Counted from the first letter of the stretch, positions 1 through 6,518 are shown. The stretch is 9,401 bases of DNA from Cellvibrionales bacterium UBA1854 (GCA_002338445.1 DDII01000096.1:1-9401); one strand, 5' to 3'. A program made the numbers and translations. Notes: generated from the sequence alone by a model not told the origin.

Positions 1-1
1 G

Positions 2-424
2 GTTTTAGCAGATACGATTGGCGCCGCGAATCCCCGACAGGTCGCTTCTTTGATAAATCGCCTGACCGAAAAAAATGATCCTCAATTTTTGGGTTGCCAC
101 TTTCATGACACCCGCGCAATGGGATTAGCCAATACATACGCCGCTGTGGAGGCAGGGGTTCGATATTTCGATACCTCAATAGCGGGACTCGGGGGCTGCC
201 CTTTCGCGCCAGGATCCTCTGGAAACGTGGCTACCGAGGATGTCGTAATGATGCTTGAGCAGATGGGGTATTGCACTGGAATTAATCTTAATGAGCTTAT
301 GTCTGCATCTAAATTTGCTGCAAAACTTACGGAGTCGAAGTCCTCGGGACGAGCTTCTGCATGGTTAAATAGCCAAGTCGGTGATCAATCTTTGTCAATG
401 GCTTTTAAAACTAAACGGGATTAA
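2..424 (+). CDS. Hydroxymethylglutaryl-CoA lyase, C-terminal part (5' end outside window)
   Basis: This is the last 140 residues of a hydroxymethylglutaryl-CoA lyase, which splits HMG-CoA into acetoacetate and acetyl-CoA in the final step of leucine breakdown. The frame is open from base 2 and ends with TAA at 422-424, so the start lies off the left edge. Visible family marks are DTIGAANP near the beginning, the metal-binding His pair in CHFHDTR, and the signature AGLGGCPFAPG. The Cys in that signature is the catalytic cysteine of the family, and it is followed by SGNVATEDVVMMLE. These residues place it in the HMG-CoA lyase branch of the DRE-TIM metallolyases rather than isopropylmalate or homocitrate synthase. 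The final 35 or so residues are less conserved and look like a normal tail. The next gene begins three bases after the stop, which suggests one transcript. Nothing looks broken in the visible part. Confidence 0.93.
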   Translation, partial: VLADTIGAANPRQVASLINRLTEKNDPQFLGCHFHDTRAMGLANTYAAVEAGVRYFDTSIAGLGGCPFAPGSSGNVATEDVVMMLEQMGYCTGINLNELMSASKFAAKLTESKSSGRASAWLNSQVGDQSLSMAFKTKRD

Positions 425-427
425 TGT

Positions 428-1312
428 ATGGGTATTCAATGGTATCCGGGGCACATGCACAAAGCGACAAAAGCGATGATCAAGTTGTTGCCTCAAGTTG
501 ACATTATCATCGAACTTGTTGACGCAAGGGCTCCATACAGTAGCTCAAATCCCGTGATTGAAAAGATCGCCAAAGAAAAAGAGCACATAAAGATACTTAA
601 CAAGAACGACCTTGCAGACCCAAATATCACCGCTCTCTGGCACAAAGTTTTTAATAACACTAATGGTGTGAGGACTCTTGCTTGCGATTTGAGGACAAAA
701 GATCAAGTTTCACAAATCTTTGATCTATGTTGCTCCCTCTCAGCTACCAAAATTGGCCGTTCTAAGTTGGTATTAGTTGTTGGTATACCCAATGTTGGTA
801 AATCAACCCTAATAAACGCTATGGCGGGGAGGCGAGTGGCTTTGACCGGTAATGAACCAGCTGTCACGAAAGGACAACAAAGAGTTAACCTAGGAAATGG
901 AATTATGTTAGTTGATACGCCGGGAATCCTCTGGGGAAAGGTAGAAAATGAATCCAGTAGTTTCAGGCTTGCGGTTACGGGAGCAATTAAAAATACTGCA
1001 ATGACTTATGAAGAGGTAGCTGTGTTTGCGGCTAGATATCTTATGGATAATTACCCTAAATACCTTAAGAAGCGATTCATTTTGGGCGATATGCCGGTAA
1101 CTGAGTTGGATCTTTTAGACCAGATTGGGGTTAGACGCGGTTGCCTTCGTGCGGGAGGTAAGATAGATCGAGAACGCACAGCAACACTTTTTATAAATGA
1201 ACTACGTTCCGGTGCAGTAGGAAAAATAAGTTTCGAAACTCCAGATTTGATCGTTAAGGAATTATGCCATTTGAATACTTTTACAACTCAAGTCAGAGGA
1301 GCTTTGGAGTAA
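428..1312 (+). CDS. rbgA: Ribosome biogenesis GTPase RbgA/YlqF family
   Basis: The 294-residue protein is a circularly permuted GTPase of the RbgA/YlqF family, known to act in late maturation of the large (50S) ribosomal subunit. It opens with the family-typical MGIQWYPGHMHKA. The G motifs appear in permuted order: G4 NKND at residues 58-61, then G1 (P-loop) GIPNVGKS at 119-126, a G2-type Thr in AVTKGQQ near 147, and G3 DTPG at 163-166. The C-terminal region (about 195-294) matches the family's RNA-binding tail and contains GKISFETP. Length is normal for the family. The ATG at 428 lies three bases after the upstream lyase stop, so translational coupling is plausible; no strong Shine-Dalgarno is seen. 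A second ATG at 424 overlaps the upstream stop but is in another frame. All GTPase residues are present, so it should be functional. Confidence 0.95.
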   Translation: MGIQWYPGHMHKATKAMIKLLPQVDIIIELVDARAPYSSSNPVIEKIAKEKEHIKILNKNDLADPNITALWHKVFNNTNGVRTLACDLRTKDQVSQIFDLCCSLSATKIGRSKLVLVVGIPNVGKSTLINAMAGRRVALTGNEPAVTKGQQRVNLGNGIMLVDTPGILWGKVENESSSFRLAVTGAIKNTAMTYEEVAVFAARYLMDNYPKYLKKRFILGDMPVTELDLLDQIGVRRGCLRAGGKIDRERTATLFINELRSGAVGKISFETPDLIVKELCHLNTFTTQVRGALE

Positions 1313-1465
1313 AGCGCAGTCTTCAATAAAAAAACACCATAAATATAAAAAAGGGGAGTAGTGGTTTTCTTCTCCTTTGCGCGGCTCGGGCCAAAATTTT
1401 GCTTTTGACTTGCAACTTTTTTTAAGGATGTGTACCTTTTGTTTTTTTAGGTCGTTGTTTTACCC

Positions 1466-1798
1466 ATGAATTTTTTGATTATTGGCTTTTTGTATTGCAT
1501 ATATCCCTTGATCATCGTGTGTTTGGTGATTCCCCACAAAATTGGTTATTTTTTTCATAAGTATTTATATACTTATTTGATTTCGCTTGGCTTGGTGCTG
1601 CTCTCAGTAAGCGGTTATGCAGGTTACTTTCAAGTTTGGAGCAATGATGATGACATTGTGCAGTTTCAAATGTTATGCGTTGCCGCGGCGCTGTATTCCC
1701 CGCTTCACTTCGTCATCACCCAGCCCTTTGAACCTCAATTTCATGAGCTTCATAGTTGGATTTTAAATAAAACGTTGGGAGGACCACCAAGTGATTAG
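1466..1798 (+). CDS. Small hypothetical inner-membrane protein, three predicted helices
   Basis: I do not recognise this 110-residue protein. It is strongly hydrophobic, with likely membrane segments at about residues 2-22, 34-56 and 66-86. An acidic loop (SNDDD) lies between the second and third segments. The polar tail includes PFEPQFHELHSW and ends in GGPPSD. There is no cleavable signal peptide pattern and no enzyme motif. The first 40 residues are rich in aromatics and Ile/Leu, as expected of a real membrane protein rather than a chance frame. The ATG at 1466 lacks a good Shine-Dalgarno; the nearest purine-rich stretch is AAGGATG at 1424-1430. It sits alone between rbgA (153-base gap) and a convergent hydrolase gene. 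A function in envelope or lipid biology would be guesswork. I am fairly confident it is coding and have no view on its role. Confidence 0.6.
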   Translation: MNFLIIGFLYCIYPLIIVCLVIPHKIGYFFHKYLYTYLISLGLVLLSVSGYAGYFQVWSNDDDIVQFQMLCVAAALYSPLHFVITQPFEPQFHELHSWILNKTLGGPPSD

Positions 1799-1801
1799 CA
1801 G

Positions 1802-1830
1802 AAAATAAATTTTCATCTGAGCTTTATTTT
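1802..1830. terminator. Weak AT-only hairpin between convergent genes
   Basis: AAAATAAA (1802-1809) pairs with TTTATTTT (1823-1830) around a 13-base loop, in the 51-base space between two convergent stop codons. The position suits a two-way terminator, but the stem has no GC pairs and would be unstable. This is a tentative call based mainly on location. Confidence 0.22.
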
Positions 1831-1849
1831 TGTAGGTATGATTATTGAT

Positions 1850-2827
1850 TTAGTGCAGAGACCGTTTCGGGTGACAAATCTTTTTTTCTTTTTCCTCACA
1901 ATATTTAATCCACTTCAGAAGGTCGAGATACACCTCATTTTGGTTTATTTCGTTAAACATCTCGTGTCGACCCCCCACGTATATCTTAGTGTAAACATCG
2001 CATAGGCCCGCACTTGAAAGTTTTTTAAATAATGCGTGTATGTCTCTCCCAAAACGACTTACAGGGTCCTGATCGCCCGCTATAAGATATATTGGTAGCT
2101 CTGATTTTAACTTTTTTAGAGCAACCGGTTTAAACAACTTCGAGGCCGCTGCAAAAAAGTCAAACCAAGATTGGGTGGTCAAAGGCTGTCCGCAAAGAGG
2201 ATCACTGATGTATATATCCACAACTGAGGGGTCTCTAGATATCCAGTCGGCTTCGGTTCGTGTTGCTCCTAAAGCTCGATTAAAACTCTTAAATGAAAGG
2301 TAATTTAGTAACTTGCTTGATGATCTTCGACCTAATCTTAACTTCTCAAAGAAAGCAATCATCTCACCTAATCGATAGAGAAGAGAGGGTGAACACGTTA
2401 CGCCACTGAGCACCAAGCCACTTGGTATTAATTTATCGGTGGGGTAACACTCTTGACTAAGATTTAGCGCGAGCAAGGCCCCCATGCTGTGTCCAATGAT
2501 TAATGGGTGTAAACGGGTTTCTTGTTTGAGTTTTATCAGCAACTGTTTTTGATCATTTATTAATAAATCCCAGCTTTTATGATCGCCTAAATGGTTTGCG
2601 TTATTTGAATTTAAGCCTGTCTGCCCATGTCCCCGATTATCACTTGCAGACACAAAATATCCGTTTGACTGCAGATATCTTCCCAAATTTTCATAACGGG
2701 CGGCGTGTTCACTCATCCCATGGATGATATGGATCCATCCGGAGATTTTTTTTGGTCGCCACGTGTAATAACTCACGTCGCAAATATCTCCATCGGCCGA
2801 ACTAAGCGTAATCTTGTGTCTTTTCAA
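1850..2827 (-). CDS. Alpha/beta hydrolase, monoacylglycerol lipase / lysophospholipase-like
   Basis: This 325-residue protein belongs to the Hydrolase_4 (serine aminopeptidase S33-like) group, whose known members cleave monoacylglycerols or lysophospholipids. The N-terminal half carries HGMSEHAARY at residues 36-45 (oxyanion-hole loop), DNRGHGQTG at 63-71, and the nucleophile elbow GHSMG at 112-116 with Ser114. The rest of the triad is probably Asp254 in GDQDPV and His288 in GGRHEMFNE. Residues about 145-230 form the variable lid that sets substrate choice. The start is TTG at 2827: an in-frame TAA lies directly upstream and the first internal ATG is Met38, inside the oxyanion motif, so the TTG is the natural choice. 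No signal peptide is seen, so it is probably cytoplasmic or membrane-associated. The tail (EEKEKKICHPKRSLH) is basic and unusual. The exact substrate cannot be read from the sequence. Confidence 0.88.
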   Translation of the reverse strand: MKRHKITLSSADGDICDVSYYTWRPKKISGWIHIIHGMSEHAARYENLGRYLQSNGYFVSASDNRGHGQTGLNSNNANHLGDHKSWDLLINDQKQLLIKLKQETRLHPLIIGHSMGALLALNLSQECYPTDKLIPSGLVLSGVTCSPSLLYRLGEMIAFFEKLRLGRRSSSKLLNYLSFKSFNRALGATRTEADWISRDPSVVDIYISDPLCGQPLTTQSWFDFFAAASKLFKPVALKKLKSELPIYLIAGDQDPVSRFGRDIHALFKKLSSAGLCDVYTKIYVGGRHEMFNEINQNEVYLDLLKWIKYCEEKEKKICHPKRSLH

Positions 2828-2886
2828 TTAGAAGTAGCCTGACTCTTTTCATGAAACGTACAGCAATTAATTCTTCTCGTAAAAGA

Positions 2887-2914
2887 TTGGTTTGTTTTAT
2901 GGTAAGTTTATTAT
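2887..2914 (+). promoter_or_regulatory. Candidate sigma-70-type promoter for the PPK2 gene
   Basis: TTGGTT (2887-2892) and TATTAT (2909-2914) are separated by 16 bases, giving a fair -35/-10 pair about 30 bases ahead of the PPK2 start. The -10 matches the consensus at five of six positions and the -35 only at the TTG. It lies in the 120-base region divergent from the hydrolase gene. This is a reading by eye only. Confidence 0.35.
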
Positions 2915-2933
2915 GTCGAAATTAAAATATATC

Positions 2934-2939
2934 AGGAAG
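2934..2939 (+). promoter_or_regulatory. Ribosome binding site that decides the TTG start of the PPK2 gene
   Basis: AGGAAG lies eight bases before TTG at 2948. No other start codon occurs in frame between the upstream TAA at 2903 and this TTG. The next in-frame ATG is Met46, just ahead of the Walker A motif, which would remove the conserved N-terminal helix. The TTG is therefore the best start. Confidence 0.65.
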
Positions 2940-2947
2940 ATTGTGCT

Positions 2948-3796
2948 TTGAAACAAAAAAAAATCACTAATATTGAAACACCATACGAAGGGATTTCATT
3001 GGAGCATTATCAAATTGAAAAACGTCGTCTTCAGATTGAGTTACTTCGGATACAACAGCGCCTCATAAAAAATGGTTCTGGAATGGCAGTTGTGTTCGAG
3101 GGTCGAGATGCGGCCGGTAAGGGATCCACAATAAAACGGTTTGTGGAGAACCTGATGCCTTCCCATGCTAATGTTGTAGCTTTGGGTATTCCTAGTGACT
3201 CTGAAGCAAAGTATTGGTTTAGGCGTTATGAGAGACACTTTCCAGAATCTGGTAGCATGGCGTTTTTTGATCGCTCTTGGTATTCCCGGGCTCTAATAGA
3301 ACCAACGATGGGCTATTGCTCAGAAACGCGATATAAATATTTCATGAAAAACGTATTGCGTTGGGAGCATAACCACATCGAGAGAGGTTTATTACTGGTA
3401 AAGTTCTACCTATCTATCGATCGAGAAACTCAACTATTAAGGTTTGGGAGTAGGTTGAGTGATCCGCTCACCTATTGGAAGTTTTCTGAGAATGACCTGT
3501 ATGCTCGAGAGAAATGGACAATATTCACTCAGTACAAGGAGCAGATGTTTAACCACACATCCTCGAAGATCTCTCCGTGGGTAGTGATTGCAGCCAATAA
3601 AAAGCGTGAAGCGAGACTCACTGCTATGTTATACTTAGTGCGGCTTTACGGACGCCCCTCATATGAACCTCTGACGGGAGAGGAAGTAAAAGAGGAATAC
3701 AGTATTCGGTTAGGCGGAATTAAATTTAGCAATCTTAGCCTCCAACAGATGGCAGTCTTAAAAAGCCTAAGAGACTCCGATAAAACTTCTAATTAG
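2948..3796 (+). CDS. Polyphosphate kinase 2 (PPK2) family protein
   Basis: This 282-residue protein belongs to the PPK2 family, which moves phosphate between inorganic polyphosphate and nucleotides. Residues 18-42 form the typical leading helix (LEHYQIEKRRLQIELLRIQQ). The Walker A motif is FEGRDAAGKGS at 50-60, with Lys58. The Walker B region is FFDRSWYSRA at 106-115, with Asp108, followed by the MGYC element at 121-124. The lid segment is at 165-184 (RFGSRLSDPLTYWKFSENDL). The order and spacing fit a single-domain PPK2. Between Walker A and B it reads VALGIPSDSEAKYWFRRY where class I enzymes usually have PTEREKTQWYFQRY, so it is a diverged member. A tail of about 45 residues after the core (from GRPSYEPLTG) is not one I recognise. 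Preference for ADP, GDP or AMP cannot be read. It uses a TTG start and is followed 72 bases later by a Nudix gene on the same strand. Confidence 0.9.
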   Translation: MKQKKITNIETPYEGISLEHYQIEKRRLQIELLRIQQRLIKNGSGMAVVFEGRDAAGKGSTIKRFVENLMPSHANVVALGIPSDSEAKYWFRRYERHFPESGSMAFFDRSWYSRALIEPTMGYCSETRYKYFMKNVLRWEHNHIERGLLLVKFYLSIDRETQLLRFGSRLSDPLTYWKFSENDLYAREKWTIFTQYKEQMFNHTSSKISPWVVIAANKKREARLTAMLYLVRLYGRPSYEPLTGEEVKEEYSIRLGGIKFSNLSLQQMAVLKSLRDSDKTSN

Positions 3797-3868
3797 CGTC
3801 ACTTCGGAAGAATTAAGACGACTTGTTTGACGTCATGCGTTACTGAGTATTAGACGAAGCAAAGTAAA

Positions 3869-4336
3869 ATGACTGCGAAAACACTCATAAATACACTTAG
3901 CCTTCCTGTAGTAGAGTCGGCGGGAGGCCTAGTTTGTAATAGACATCATCATATTCTGTTAATTTTTAAGCGGGGTAAGTGGGATATGGCGAAGGGTCGT
4001 ATCGAGGATCTGAAATGTCCACAGACAAGTGCGCTGAGAGAGGTGAATGAAGAGACGGGACTTGCGATTGACAAACTTACTGTTGAGGGGAAGCTGGTTT
4101 CTACATGGCACACTACGCGACATCAGAATATAAAATACCTGAAGAAAACGCATTGGTTTCTGATGCGCTACGATGGGGATGACGATCAAACGTGTCCGCA
4201 GGTCGAAGAGGGCATCATTGAATGTCGGTGGGTTCACTTGAGTGATTTATCAGCCTATCGGCAGTTGTTGCCGGTTCGAATAGATTATGTGGTGGATTTC
4301 TGGCATCAAAACCTTGCTTACTCACCGAGACGTTAG
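3869..4336 (+). CDS. Nudix hydrolase with altered Nudix box
   Basis: The 155-residue protein is a single Nudix domain; the family hydrolyses nucleoside diphosphates linked to another group. The domain starts at SAGGLVCN (17-24) and runs through LIFKRGKWDMAKGR, then the Nudix box from Gly43 to Leu65. The box keeps REVNEETG at 57-64, so the metal-binding glutamates Glu58, Glu61 and Glu62 are present. The Glu expected six residues after Gly43 is Lys49 (codon AAA), and the usual Pro-Lys-Gly before the box is Ala-Lys-Gly. The segments RGKWD and LKKTHWF resemble a Nudix subgroup I associate with Bacteroidetes, an impression from memory only. EEGIIECRW near 113-121 matches the later conserved element of Nudix folds. 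The ATG at 3869 has only a weak purine-rich lead. The substrate is unknown; the neighbouring PPK2 makes a nucleotide or polyphosphate-linked role plausible. Confidence 0.87.
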   Translation: MTAKTLINTLSLPVVESAGGLVCNRHHHILLIFKRGKWDMAKGRIEDLKCPQTSALREVNEETGLAIDKLTVEGKLVSTWHTTRHQNIKYLKKTHWFLMRYDGDDDQTCPQVEEGIIECRWVHLSDLSAYRQLLPVRIDYVVDFWHQNLAYSPRR

Positions 4337-4385
4337 GGCTCCTGTTGACTATCATCAGCACAAATCAGTGATATGTTTTACACCC

Positions 4386-5255
4386 TCAACTTTTGAAATC
4401 ACGTAAGCTGGAGGATATGAAATCCTCCAGCTTTGACACTGCTTCAGTTCTTCTGCCGGCCCGCCCTAAAAGACAGATATCGACATAACCAAGAGGTGGT
4501 AAATGTTCATTTTCCTCAAGAATTTTTAGACTTTCCGGTACCGTTGATTTTGCAAGTGCCGTTATACCGAGCCCAGCTTCGATAGCCGACTTTATACCTG
4601 ATAAATCAGGATTGGTATGAACAATCCGCCACGGTCGCATTATTTTATTTAAGTGGAAAAAGACTTTCTCGCGATAAATACAGCCCTCTTTTGCAAGAAT
4701 CAGCGGAATTTCCCGCGACTTTTCAAACTGATGTGACTGACTGCCGACCCAGACTAGTCGGTCACTGCTGATGGCATTTTTTTTTACTTTTGACGCTTGA
4801 TGATGAAGCGTTAATATAAGATCGTACTTATTCTGTTGCTGCATTTGGATTAGATTGCGACTTAGATCGCTCACTATTTCCAAGGCCACATGAGGATATG
4901 CTGCGTTGAACCGTCCGAGTATCGCGGGGATTAGTGTTATCGCAAACTCACTTGGTATCCCGAGACAGACATTTCCTTGCAATTCCGGTTTTCGGTACTC
5001 TCCAACAATCTCATCATTGATTGCAATGATCTGGCGAGCGCGAGCACATAATTTCTCTCCTTCGAGAGAGGGAATAAGCCGCTTTTTTACTCTCCGGAAA
5101 AGTGAGGTCTCGAGAATTTCTTCAAGCTTCTTTATTTGAAGGCTCACTGCCGGCTGCGAACGCCCAATTTGGTCGGCGGCGGACGTCACACTCCCAGAGT
5201 CGTAAATAGCCAGGAAGGATCTGAGTGCATCTGTCGGAAGGTTTCGCATACGCAT
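4386..5255 (-). CDS. LysR-family transcriptional regulator, LrhA-like
   Basis: This 289-residue protein has the standard LysR layout. The N-terminal winged helix-turn-helix occupies about residues 10-65, with the recognition region VTSAADQIGRSQPAVSLQIK at 23-42, and an effector-binding domain runs from about 95 to the end. The stretch RPWRIVHTNPDLSGIKSAIEAGLGIT (207 onward) and the SDLSRNL and EGCIYRE segments resemble the LrhA/HexA branch more than the GcvA branch, judged from memory of those sequences. It diverges from gcvT across 58 bases, an arrangement in which LysR proteins often control the neighbouring gene and themselves. The ATG at 5255 and another at 5249 (Met3) are both possible starts; neither has a visible Shine-Dalgarno. 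The 3' end of the gene contains a perfect 12-bp inverted repeat. Regulation of glycine cleavage is an inference from position only. Confidence 0.9.
   Translation of the reverse strand: MRMRNLPTDALRSFLAIYDSGSVTSAADQIGRSQPAVSLQIKKLEEILETSLFRRVKKRLIPSLEGEKLCARARQIIAINDEIVGEYRKPELQGNVCLGIPSEFAITLIPAILGRFNAAYPHVALEIVSDLSRNLIQMQQQNKYDLILTLHHQASKVKKNAISSDRLVWVGSQSHQFEKSREIPLILAKEGCIYREKVFFHLNKIMRPWRIVHTNPDLSGIKSAIEAGLGITALAKSTVPESLKILEENEHLPPLGYVDICLLGRAGRRTEAVSKLEDFISSSLRDFKS
4405..4433. other. Perfect 12-bp inverted repeat (hairpin) inside the 3' end of the LysR gene
   Basis: AAGCTGGAGGAT (4405-4416) pairs without mismatch with ATCCTCCAGCTT (4422-4433) around the five-base loop ATGAA. It lies within the last 20 codons of the minus-strand LysR gene, encoding KLEDFISSSL, and beyond the stop of the convergent Nudix gene. 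Neither strand has a T-run after the stem longer than three, so it does not look like a classical intrinsic terminator. It could still end or protect the Nudix or LysR transcript. Confidence 0.6.
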
Positions 5256-5262
5256 GTATATT

Positions 5263-5300
5263 TAAATTACTTATTAAAACATATAAATTATTAATTTAAC
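5263..5300. promoter_or_regulatory. Candidate LysR operator in the LysR-gcvT divergent control region
   Basis: The 58 bases between the two divergent genes are almost all A and T. They contain a perfect inverted repeat, TAAATTA-T-TAATTTA (5284-5298). An imperfect direct copy, TAAATTACTTATTAAAAC (5263-5280), lies just upstream of the second element (5284-5300). Paired sites of this sort fit the two-site binding of LysR proteins. In such AT-rich DNA, however, repeats arise easily, and the promoter elements themselves would also look like this. The space is too short for a glycine riboswitch. Confidence 0.4.
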
Positions 5301-5313
5301 AAATGGATAATGG

Positions 5314-6471
5314 ATGATTTATCTTAACAACTTGTGGATTAGAAGTTCGGAGTATTTGTTGCTTGATAACTTAAAAAAAACATGTCTTTACAGTACGCAC
5401 CTTGATTTTGGGGCAAGGATGGCGCCATTTGCCGGATACATGATGCCAATACACTACCCTGGAGGTATTTTACATGAGCATCTTCACTGTAGGACTTTTG
5501 CAGCGCTTTTTGATGTTTCGCACATGGGTCAAATAACTGTCAAGGGCTTTGATGCCGCATTGCATTTGGAGAAGCTCATGCCAACTGATCTTTTGGGATT
5601 GAAGATAGGTAACGGTAGGTATTCTTTTCTGACTAATAAATCTGGTGGTGTGATTGACGACCTTATTGTTATGCGAGTTGAAGATGATACCTTTTCTTTA
5701 GTTGTAAATGCGTCTAACAAGCTCCAGAATTTAAGGCACTTGACCGAAAAGTTGCCGAGCTTAAGGATCGACTTGGATGATCGTGCGCTGTTAGCCCTGC
5801 AGGGGCCATTGGCGTCTAATGTCTTGGAGACACATACTTTGCATCTTGATTCTCTTTCTTTCATGCAGTGCAGAAGAATTCGAATCGGGAGTGTGGATTG
5901 TTCCCTGTCTCGGACTGGATACACGGGAGAGGACGGCTTTGAAATATCTTTGCCTCCAGCGAAAGCATCTGAGGTTGCACACATTCTTTTGAAAGACGAG
6001 AGAGTAGCTTGGGCTGGACTTGGTGCGAGAGACACTTTGCGTCTTGAGTCAGGCTTATGCTTGCATGGACAGGATCTTTCTTCTGATATAACACCCATTG
6101 AGGCAGGTCTGGGGTGGAGCATCAGCCCCAGTCGCCGTCGCGGTGGCCGTGCTGAAGGTGGCTATATGGGTTGGCAAAAAATAATGGAGCAACAAAATGA
6201 TGGTGTTGACTCTGCTCGCGTCGGTTTGACGGTTCAGGGACGTGTTCCTGTAAGAGCTGGTGAATCATTATTAAATGGTGATGGCGAAATTGTTGGCAAG
6301 GTAACTAGTGGCAGCTTTTCTCCTATCCTGAATATGCCGATTTCGATGGCCTATGTTGATATTGATTACGCGTCAAAGGGCACCACATTATTTGCGAAGA
6401 ATCGTCGTGGTCATCGGACTCTTCAGGTAGTGCCGATGCCCTGGGTAAAGAAGCGCTACAAACTAACTTAA
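5314..6471 (+). CDS. gcvT: Glycine cleavage system T protein (aminomethyltransferase)
   Basis: GcvT moves the methylene group from aminomethyl-lipoyl-GcvH to tetrahydrofolate, releasing ammonia. The longest frame is 385 residues. Family marks, numbered from the ATG at 5314, are FGARMAPFAGYMMP at 32-45, LFDVSHMGQ at 65-73, GGVIDDLIV at 111-119 (containing the functionally important Asp pair), RTGYTGEDGFEI at 200-211, GLGARDTLRLESGL at 236-249, and TPIEAGLGW at 260-268. The C-terminal barrel ends with SGSFSPILNMPISMAYV. The conserved domain begins at DNLKKTCLY, so the first 15 or so residues look extra. A TTG at 5359 with GGAG six bases upstream would give a 370-residue protein of typical family length, and I consider it at least as likely as the ATG. 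gcvP follows 62 bases downstream. A basic insert-like stretch, SPSRRRGGRAEGGYMGW, replaces the usual short segment near 271-287. Confidence 0.95.
   Translation: MIYLNNLWIRSSEYLLLDNLKKTCLYSTHLDFGARMAPFAGYMMPIHYPGGILHEHLHCRTFAALFDVSHMGQITVKGFDAALHLEKLMPTDLLGLKIGNGRYSFLTNKSGGVIDDLIVMRVEDDTFSLVVNASNKLQNLRHLTEKLPSLRIDLDDRALLALQGPLASNVLETHTLHLDSLSFMQCRRIRIGSVDCSLSRTGYTGEDGFEISLPPAKASEVAHILLKDERVAWAGLGARDTLRLESGLCLHGQDLSSDITPIEAGLGWSISPSRRRGGRAEGGYMGWQKIMEQQNDGVDSARVGLTVQGRVPVRAGESLLNGDGEIVGKVTSGSFSPILNMPISMAYVDIDYASKGTTLFAKNRRGHRTLQVVPMPWVKKRYKLT
5349..5352 (+). promoter_or_regulatory. Possible ribosome binding site for an internal TTG start of gcvT
   Basis: GGAG lies six bases before TTG at 5359 and three before TTG at 5356. 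The longer ATG at 5314 has no comparable Shine-Dalgarno; only TGGATAATGG precedes it. The conserved GcvT sequence begins just after 5359, so this site may mark the true start. Confidence 0.45.
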
Positions 6472-6518
6472 TCGTGTGCGTCTTGAAAGATCACAATTAT
6501 TCGTAATATTTCTCACTG

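Noticed and set aside
1350..1378. Hairpin AAAGGGGAG / TTCTCCTTT after rbgA as a terminator
   Set aside because: The plus-strand stem needs two G-U pairs and has no T-tract after it. On the minus strand those pairs become mismatches. Too weak to call.
3828..3835. Palindrome TGACGTCA between the PPK2 and Nudix genes
   Set aside because: A single 8-base palindrome is expected by chance at this scale and no second copy or promoter element is near it.
5256..5358. Possible glycine riboswitch before gcvT
   Set aside because: At most about 100 bases are available, mostly A and T, with no GC-rich stems or conserved glycine-aptamer core.
5529..6122. A 197-codon open frame on the minus strand opposite gcvT
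   Set aside because: It lies wholly inside gcvT, whose sequence is clearly conserved. The antisense translation shows no domain and is rich in Ser, Arg, Lys and Cys, as expected of a chance frame.
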